This document shows positions 58,705 through 64,000 of a stretch of DNA of 64,000 nt, piece after piece. The stretch is from Pseudotamlana haliotis. Lineage in GTDB: Bacteria; Bacteroidota; Bacteroidia; Flavobacteriales; Flavobacteriaceae. The DNA lies in assembly GCF_008806375.1 (NCBI RefSeq), contig NZ_WAAT01000028.1:153278-217277 (forward strand), in the 5' to 3' direction. Position 1 is the stretch's first letter; the number at the start of each line of letters is the position of its first letter. Made by a program: the position numbers and the translations under genes. The notes beneath the pieces are model-generated. The model was not told where the DNA came from. It was given only the letters and a program-made list of their open reading frames with translations, and searched no databases.

Positions 58705-59445
58705 TTAATATAGGTCCCAAATCGACCAAGATTTTTCAGCTTGAAGTTTCAGCATGTTGGCACCATTAACAATGGTAGCTCCATTTTTTTTGCCTAAACT
58801 TAAAAAGGTGGTTTCTTCCGGATTATATATTAAGTCGAAAAGCAAATGCTTATCACTAACCCCTTGATACTTGATATTTGGGTGATCTTCAATATCAGGG
58901 AAAGTGCCTAGCGGTGTGCAGTTCACAATCACCTCATGGTTTTTTACATCTTCTTCGGTTAAACTGTCATATGAAAATTGAACCTGATCTGAAAGTGTGC
59001 GGGATACATAACTACAGCTTAATCCTAATTCTTTTAAACTGAAAATAACCGCCTTACTTGCGCCACCAGTTCCTAGAATTAGCGCCTTCTTGTGATGTGG
59101 TTTTATGAAAGGTTCAATGGTTTTCTTAAAGCCATAGCAATCGGTGTTATAACCTACTAATTTACCTTCATTAGTGATTTTAATGGTATTCACGGCACCA
59201 ATAGCTTTGGCTTGTTCGTTTATTTCATCTAGATATGGCATCACAGCTTCCTTGTATGGAATCGTAACGTTCATGCCTTTTAAGCCTGCTGTGTTTTTTA
59301 TAATACCTGGAAACTTGTTGATGGTGTCAATATCAAAGTTTTCATAGGATGTATTTTCAATTTGTTCTTTTTCAAATTTCTCCTTAAAGTAAGATCTAGA
59401 GAAAGAATAGGAAATGTTTTTACCTAGTAGTCCTAATTTGTTCAT
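58705..59445 (-). CDS. aroE: Shikimate dehydrogenase
   Basis: 246 aa NADP-dependent enzyme that reduces 3-dehydroshikimate to shikimate in aromatic amino acid synthesis. It opens LGLLGKNISYSFSRSYF and has the substrate-binding GMNVTIPYKEAVMPYLDEI with the catalytic Lys, then AIGAVNTI, the nucleotide loop LILGTGGASKAVIFSL, and NCTPLGTFPD. The start overlaps the stop of the downstream-positioned DUF368 gene by 4 nt, so translation is coupled. Confidence 0.94.
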   Translation of the reverse strand: MNKLGLLGKNISYSFSRSYFKEKFEKEQIENTSYENFDIDTINKFPGIIKNTAGLKGMNVTIPYKEAVMPYLDEINEQAKAIGAVNTIKITNEGKLVGYNTDCYGFKKTIEPFIKPHHKKALILGTGGASKAVIFSLKELGLSCSYVSRTLSDQVQFSYDSLTEEDVKNHEVIVNCTPLGTFPDIEDHPNIKYQGVSDKHLLFDLIYNPEETTFLSLGKKNGATIVNGANMLKLQAEKSWSIWDLY

Positions 59446-60458
59446 GCTAATGTTTTAGTTTTTTGTCCGTACCACTGCAAGCTTAGTACAATGGCAACTC
59501 CAATGATGATGAAGCCTAGAGCTAAATACGTTTCGGTGTTTAGTTCGGGAATAAAGCGTTCGTAATTATGAATTATTTTTTGTCCGTTAGAGTCCAAAAT
59601 TAAAGGGCCATCAGAGTGCTTTTTAAAAATGGTGTTTTTCCATGGCCACACGACGCCAAGTGATCCTACAATAAACCCGATTATAGAGGCCAGGGTAATG
59701 CTTTTATAATGTTTTAGAATGTAGCTGAGTAGATGAGAGAAAGTAACTAAACCCGTAATAGAGCCTAAAGTAAAGACTAGTAAAATTTTCAGCATGTTAA
59801 TACGCTGTTCATTTTGTGTAAAGCTGAAATCGCCTAGAATTATTTCTGAGAAGGTATCATACAAGGCGTTTACCGAGTCTACTAATAACAAGACATAATT
59901 CCCCAAAAGCATCAGAATAAAAGATCCTGAAAACCCAGGGAGTGTCATTCCAGAAACGCTAATAATTCCGCAGAAAAAAACAAACCAGAGGTTGTCATTT
60001 TGGGTTGCTGGTGTTAAAAAGCTGATGCTTACGCCCAGTAAAACGCCTATAATTAAAGAAAGGTACGTTTTAGGGTTCCAGTCATCAAAATCTTTGTAAA
60101 TATAATAAATAGACCCTATGATCATGCCAAAGAAAACGCTCCAAACATAGAGTTCATAGTGTTTGATCAAATAGTCCAATACTTTAGAAACACTGAAGTA
60201 ACTGATAAGCATACCAAGAAATAGCAGGCTTAAAAAGCGACCATTAATGTAGTGGTAAAAACTTCGAAAGCGTCCGTTAAGTAGTAAGGCAAAGGCTTTT
60301 TTGTTAACTTTCTTTAGAGAGTAAATAAATTCTTCATAAAAGCCAGCAACGAATGCAACGACACCACCAGAAACTCCGGGAACTTTATTTGCAGCGCCCA
60401 TACCTAATCCTTTTAGAACTAGAAAAAGTTTATCGGTAAATGTTCGCGTGCTTTGCAT
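59442..60458 (-). CDS. DUF368 membrane protein, copy B
   Basis: 338 aa with about nine membrane spans. The DUF368 signature is GLGMGAANKVPGVSGGVVAFVAGFYEEFIYS, split here as GAANKVPGVSGGVVAFVAG, and a second copy-like motif SGMTLPGFSGSFILMLLGNY is mid-protein. It overlaps aroE by 4 nt and its paralogue by 1 nt. DUF368 proteins have been linked to undecaprenyl-phosphate translocation in other bacteria; I infer a similar role only by family. Confidence 0.88.
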   Translation of the reverse strand: MQSTRTFTDKLFLVLKGLGMGAANKVPGVSGGVVAFVAGFYEEFIYSLKKVNKKAFALLLNGRFRSFYHYINGRFLSLLFLGMLISYFSVSKVLDYLIKHYELYVWSVFFGMIIGSIYYIYKDFDDWNPKTYLSLIIGVLLGVSISFLTPATQNDNLWFVFFCGIISVSGMTLPGFSGSFILMLLGNYVLLLVDSVNALYDTFSEIILGDFSFTQNEQRINMLKILLVFTLGSITGLVTFSHLLSYILKHYKSITLASIIGFIVGSLGVVWPWKNTIFKKHSDGPLILDSNGQKIIHNYERFIPELNTETYLALGFIIIGVAIVLSLQWYGQKTKTLA

Positions 60459-61378
60459 TATTGTTTTTTGGAGCCTAATTTTTCAAGAATAAAAATAGTT
60501 AAAAATCCTAGAATCATTAAAACTATCGCATAACCTATGTGGTTGTCGCCATTAAAATTTAAAGGTGAAATACTTTCTTGTAGTAGGGGTGATTTAATGC
60601 CTTTTGAATTGGTATGCCAGCTTAAGGTGTTTTTCCAAGGCCACACTTTGTTTAGTGAACCAAAGATAAAACCTGTTAAAACGGCTAAAGTGATGTTGTG
60701 GTAATTTTTAAATAGCCATTTTAAAACATGGCTAAAACTCAACAGCCCTATAAGTGCTCCAGTGGCGAATATAAGTATCCTTTTGATATCTAATTCGTGA
60801 AAAGCATCACTTAGTGTTTTATAAGCGCCTAAAATTATAAGGATAAAGGAGCCTGAAATGCCTGGAAGTATCATGGCGCAAATGGCTATCGCTCCTGCGA
60901 GGAATAAATACCAAGGGTTTTCGTTGGCGCCTAATGAAGGCAATTTACTAATATAAAATGCGATCGCAGCACCAAGGATTAAAGCAATAACTGTTGCAGC
61001 ATTCCATTTTGTAATTTGTTTTCCAACGAAATAAATACTAGCAAGTATGAGTCCGAAAAAGAAAGACCAAATTAAGACAGGGTGGTGAATGAGTAGGTAA
61101 CTGGCTAGTCTCATAAAAGTTACGAAACTGATAATGATACCAAGCATGAGTGCTAATATAAAATTGCCGTTTAATTGCGCCCAAAATGCTTTAAAACCTT
61201 TGTTAAAAAGGGTTTTAAATAAGCTCGCATTAATGTTGCTAATGGTTGAAATTAATTCTTCGTAAATTCCTGAAATGAAGGCAATGGTACCACCAGAAAC
61301 TCCTGGAACGGCATCGGCAGCGCCCATGGCTAGGCCTTTAAAAGTAATGATTAGATAATCACTTAAACGTCTTTGCAT
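60458..61378 (-). CDS. DUF368 membrane protein, copy A
   Basis: 306 aa with about nine membrane spans. Signature GAADAVPGVSGGTIAFISG near residue 18-36 and a second one ICAMILPGISGSFILIILGAY mid-protein. It is clearly paralogous to the next gene, with which it overlaps by one base (stop and start share it). Its Asp in GAADAVPG is Asn in copy B. The two copies may form a heteromer or have different timing; unknown. Confidence 0.88.
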   Translation of the reverse strand: MQRRLSDYLIITFKGLAMGAADAVPGVSGGTIAFISGIYEELISTISNINASLFKTLFNKGFKAFWAQLNGNFILALMLGIIISFVTFMRLASYLLIHHPVLIWSFFFGLILASIYFVGKQITKWNAATVIALILGAAIAFYISKLPSLGANENPWYLFLAGAIAICAMILPGISGSFILIILGAYKTLSDAFHELDIKRILIFATGALIGLLSFSHVLKWLFKNYHNITLAVLTGFIFGSLNKVWPWKNTLSWHTNSKGIKSPLLQESISPLNFNGDNHIGYAIVLMILGFLTIFILEKLGSKKQ

Positions 61379-61427
61379 ACTTGGTTTTTTAAGAAAACCA
61401 AAGGTAACAATTAAATTAAAGGTTTGG

Positions 61428-62816
61428 TTACAGATTTGTCTTTAGAATCTTTTTAACTAATCTTTTGTTAGAGATTTTTGGGAAAAGTTCGTCGATAATA
61501 AAATAGTAATCTACGTTGTATTTGAGTCCGTTTTTTAAGTGAAAAGTACCTTTGTCATTTTCATTTAATTGAAAATACAAGCCGGCTAAACGGTATTCAA
61601 TTTCGGCGTTTTCTGGGTAAAACTCCATTGCTTGCTCGAAGTTATAAATTGCGCCTTCAATTTCACCAAGTTTTATGAGTAAATCACCTCTTGATAACCA
61701 GGTGTTTAATTCGTAATTCCCTAGTTCTAAGGTTTTTTTGTAACCACGTTCGGCTTCTTCAAATAAACTTAAACGGTGATTAATTTGGGAGTATAATTTC
61801 CAATAAATCACGTTTTCAGAATCTATATTAATCGCCTTATTGATGTAATACAGCGCTTTTTGATAATCTTGTTTTTTCTTGTAAAACTTAGTGATGGCAA
61901 TCCATCCTTTGTCTAATAACGGATCTTCGTGAACGGTTCTATCGTAGTATTGCAGCGCAAGTTCATTGTCACCAAGTTTTTCATGGCAATTTCCTATACG
62001 TAATAGTGCAAATGACGTTGGGTCATCTAAGCTTAATGTGATGCTGTAGTTTTCAATAGCATCTTCATAGCGTTTTAGTTTTTCCAACACTTTACCACGT
62101 TCTAGGTAAGCGCCAACAAAAGTATCGTCAGAAATGATGGCAAAATCATAAGCAGCTAAAGCTTTTTTGTAATCTTTTAATAGAAAGTATTGTTTCCCTA
62201 ACTGATGCCAAGCCACCTCACAGTATGGGTTTTTATCTAAAAAGATGTTTAAATATGAAATAGCATCTTCATGCTGATTTAAAATTTCGAAACAATAGAT
62301 GATGTTGTAAAGTGCTGAGTAGTCGTTGAAATCTGTTTCTAAACATTTCATGAAGTTGTTTTTAGCTTCTTCAAAATTGTCTAAAAACAAATACTCCATA
62401 CCAATTAATGAATATAGGTCGACCACATCATCGGTAAGATCTAATGCTTGTTTAAGTACCATGATGGCTTGCTCATGATCGTCTCTTTTAGAGAAAATAT
62501 TGGCCTTCTGAATATAAATTTCTTCATTATTCGGGTCCAAACTGTATAACTCACTTAATAAGTCATCGGCTTCATCTAACTTATCTTCAAAAACAAAAAT
62601 TTCAACTTTAAAAAGTCTTAAATTAGTAGAGGAAGGATGTTGATCTAAACCTAATTTAATTGCTTTTTTTGCTAAAGCAATTTTACCTTGATTGAGGTAA
62701 TGGTGAATGATGTTTTCAAATTCTTCAGAATCAAAGAATAAAACATGATTTGTTTTTAACATCGATTCAAACTTGGTAAGCGGCAAATTTTTGTTGTCAT
62801 CATGACTAAACTCCAT
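61428..62816 (-). CDS. Tetratricopeptide-repeat protein
   Basis: 462 aa from the inner ATG at 62816 (MEFSHDDNKN), which resembles the usual start of this family; an ATG seven codons earlier (62837) is possible. It has no signal peptide. It is built almost entirely of TPR units (about 11), for example AYLERGKVLEKLKRYEDAIENY and TWLSRGDLLIKLGEIEGAIYNFEQAMEFYPENAE. Such cytoplasmic TPR proteins act as scaffolds. It starts the run TPR-DUF368-DUF368-aroE in one direction, probably one operon. Confidence 0.86.
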   Translation of the reverse strand: MEFSHDDNKNLPLTKFESMLKTNHVLFFDSEEFENIIHHYLNQGKIALAKKAIKLGLDQHPSSTNLRLFKVEIFVFEDKLDEADDLLSELYSLDPNNEEIYIQKANIFSKRDDHEQAIMVLKQALDLTDDVVDLYSLIGMEYLFLDNFEEAKNNFMKCLETDFNDYSALYNIIYCFEILNQHEDAISYLNIFLDKNPYCEVAWHQLGKQYFLLKDYKKALAAYDFAIISDDTFVGAYLERGKVLEKLKRYEDAIENYSITLSLDDPTSFALLRIGNCHEKLGDNELALQYYDRTVHEDPLLDKGWIAITKFYKKKQDYQKALYYINKAINIDSENVIYWKLYSQINHRLSLFEEAERGYKKTLELGNYELNTWLSRGDLLIKLGEIEGAIYNFEQAMEFYPENAEIEYRLAGLYFQLNENDKGTFHLKNGLKYNVDYYFIIDELFPKISNKRLVKKILKTNL

Positions 62817-62972
62817 AAGCACATTTGTGAGGTTCAACTTTATTAAAGTTACTATTCTATTTAAAGGTTAGTCGTAAACGGACTAAATGTTTTCAACAAA
62901 GTAATCAACAAAAGTAGTGTTTTATCGGGTGATTTATTGTTTTTTATTGATAATCAATGAGTTAAAATTGTG

Positions 62973-64000
62973 TTAATCGTCAATTATTTGGTCAAGAATA
63001 TCCAAAATAGTTTGACAACCTTCAGTTATTTCGCTGTTTGAGATGGTTAAAGGCGGGGTAATTCTTACTGCTTTCGGCTCAAACAAGAGCCAGAATAAGA
63101 TTAAACCTTGATTTTGAGCGGTTAAAATAAGGTGGTTTACCTTTTCTGCATCGGGTAAGATTAAAGCTAGCATGAGCCCTTTTCCTCTTATTTCACTAAT
63201 TAAAGGATGTACCAAGAGCTTTCTGAAAAGTGCCTCTTTTTCTAAGGCTTGCTGCATTAAACGGCTTTCGATAATTTCTTTTAATGTGGCTAATGCTGAA
63301 GCTGCAATCACGGGGTGACCACCAAACGTTGTAATATGCCCCAGTTTAGGATTGTCTTGTAATAAATCCATTAGAGCACTTGAGGCTGTAAAAGCCCCAA
63401 TAGGCATGCCGCCACCAAGTCCTTTTCCTGTGACAATAATATCTGGCGTACAGTTGTAATTTTCAAACCCGAAAAGTTTTCCTGTTCGTCCAATACCTGG
63501 TTGAATTTCGTCTAATATTAATAGTGCTCCCACTTGAGTACAGCGGGTTCTCACTTTTTCTAAATAACCATTGGTAGGCTCAATAAAGCCCGCACCTCCT
63601 TGTATAGTTTCTAAAATAACACAGGCGGTATGTTCGGTGATTTGATTTAAATGAGCACTATTATTAAAGTCTATAAAGCGAACATTTGGTAATAGAGGTC
63701 TGAAGGCTTGTTTGCGTTCTTCAAAACCCATAACGCTCATGGAGCCCATGGTGTTACCGTGATAAGCTTTGTTTGCGGCTATAATTTCACTACGCCCTGT
63801 TGCACGTTTTGCTAATTTTAAAGCCCCTTCAATGGCTTCGGTACCTGAGTTAGTTAAATATGTTTTTTCAAATGGTTCAGGCAATTGTGACGCGATGAGC
63901 TTACTGAGTGCTACGGCCGGTTGCTGGGCATATTCACCGTAAACCATAACATGCATGTATTTGTCAAGCTGTTCTTTTATAGCTGAAACCACTTTTGGGT
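62973..64000 (-). CDS. Class III aminotransferase, N-terminus outside the window
   Basis: Partial: the frame stays open to the right edge, and PKVVSAIKEQLDKYMHVM is internal family sequence, so about 50 residues are missing. PLP-dependent fold type I aminotransferase of the ornithine/acetylornithine group. Motifs are YLTNSGTEAIEGALKLAKRAT, ANKAYHGNTMGSMSVMG, LILDEIQPGIGRTGKLF with the PLP Asp, and the Schiff-base Lys in TGKGLGGGMPIGAF. Substrate uncertain: acetylornithine, ornithine or a related amino acid; no arg genes are nearby. Confidence 0.88.
   Translation of the reverse strand, partial: PKVVSAIKEQLDKYMHVMVYGEYAQQPAVALSKLIASQLPEPFEKTYLTNSGTEAIEGALKLAKRATGRSEIIAANKAYHGNTMGSMSVMGFEERKQAFRPLLPNVRFIDFNNSAHLNQITEHTACVILETIQGGAGFIEPTNGYLEKVRTRCTQVGALLILDEIQPGIGRTGKLFGFENYNCTPDIIVTGKGLGGGMPIGAFTASSALMDLLQDNPKLGHITTFGGHPVIAASALATLKEIIESRLMQQALEKEALFRKLLVHPLISEIRGKGLMLALILPDAEKVNHLILTAQNQGLILFWLLFEPKAVRITPPLTISNSEITEGCQTILDILDQIIDD

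Noticed and set aside
1-64000. CRISPR array, prophage, IS element or biosynthetic cluster
   Set aside because: No regular spacer repeats, transposase, integrase, phage structural or NRPS/PKS genes were seen on either strand.

Overview
The window looks like a chromosomal segment of a marine-type Flavobacteriaceae (Bacteroidota). It is AT-rich and has almost no Shine-Dalgarno sequences. Its promoters carry the Bacteroidota -7 box TAnnTTTG. It also has a fused ccoNO oxidase gene, DUF349, DUF368, 2TM and LETM1-related families, a TonB-dependent receptor, and intergenic inverted repeats of the kind common in this family. I saw no phage, IS transposase, CRISPR array or conjugation genes.

Layout. 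1-2.2 kb: trpE-trpG on the minus strand behind an attenuator with a Trp-Trp-Trp leader peptide. 2.3-5.3 kb: two secreted thioredoxin-fold proteins, two rhodaneses and two small unknowns. 5.4-8.3 kb: topoisomerase III and an overlapping pseudouridine synthase. 8.3-13.8 kb: an ECF sigma factor with a membrane partner, tonB, then a LytS/LytTR two-component operon containing three 2TM domains. 13.8-16.1 kb: an LpxD-like acyltransferase and a LETM1-related protein. 16.2-21.1 kb: an operon of two DUF4331 proteins, a TPR lipoprotein and a TonB-dependent receptor. 22.4-24 kb: a CLC-F-like channel overlapped by a DUF190-like gene. 24-31 kb: peroxiredoxin, M3 peptidase, aldehyde dehydrogenase, sigma/anti-sigma pair and YceI. 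31-33.3 kb: hemN and a universal stress protein. 33.4-38.5 kb: tetR-ABC-HlyD-TolC export operon whose ABC protein has lost most catalytic motifs. 38.8-48.5 kb: the complete cbb3 oxidase cluster (ccoI, ccoS, ccoNO, ccoQ, ccoP, ccoG, ccoH, SafE-like) and a divergent FNR. 48.9-50.1 kb: prmA and clpS. 50.4-54.6 kb: a sulfur module (MBL-rhodanese, TSUP, two YeeE/YedE halves) with its own Crp/Fnr regulator. 54.7-56.6 kb: tRNA-Arg and a non-coding region with two homologous structured units around a small secreted protein. 56.6-64 kb: DUF349, aroE, two DUF368 proteins, a TPR protein and a class III aminotransferase cut by the window edge.

The most coherent regulatory picture concerns low oxygen and sulfur. 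Four ATGAYA-NN-TRTCAT boxes lie before tonB, hemN, ccoS and ccoI/fnr. Two related GTRAY-type boxes lie before the sulfur genes. In all six cases the box centre is exactly 29.5 nt from the start of a TAnnTTTG-like box, which points to two Crp/Fnr proteins acting as class II activators with different half-sites.

The best candidate for something undescribed is at 54.97-56.60 kb. Three promoters share the dyad CGACA-N5-TGTCG at an identical distance (31 nt) from a perfect TAnnTTTG box. Two of them drive roughly 190-200 nt non-coding units that each fold into two hairpins, and the differences between copies preserve pairing. The third drives a small exported protein.
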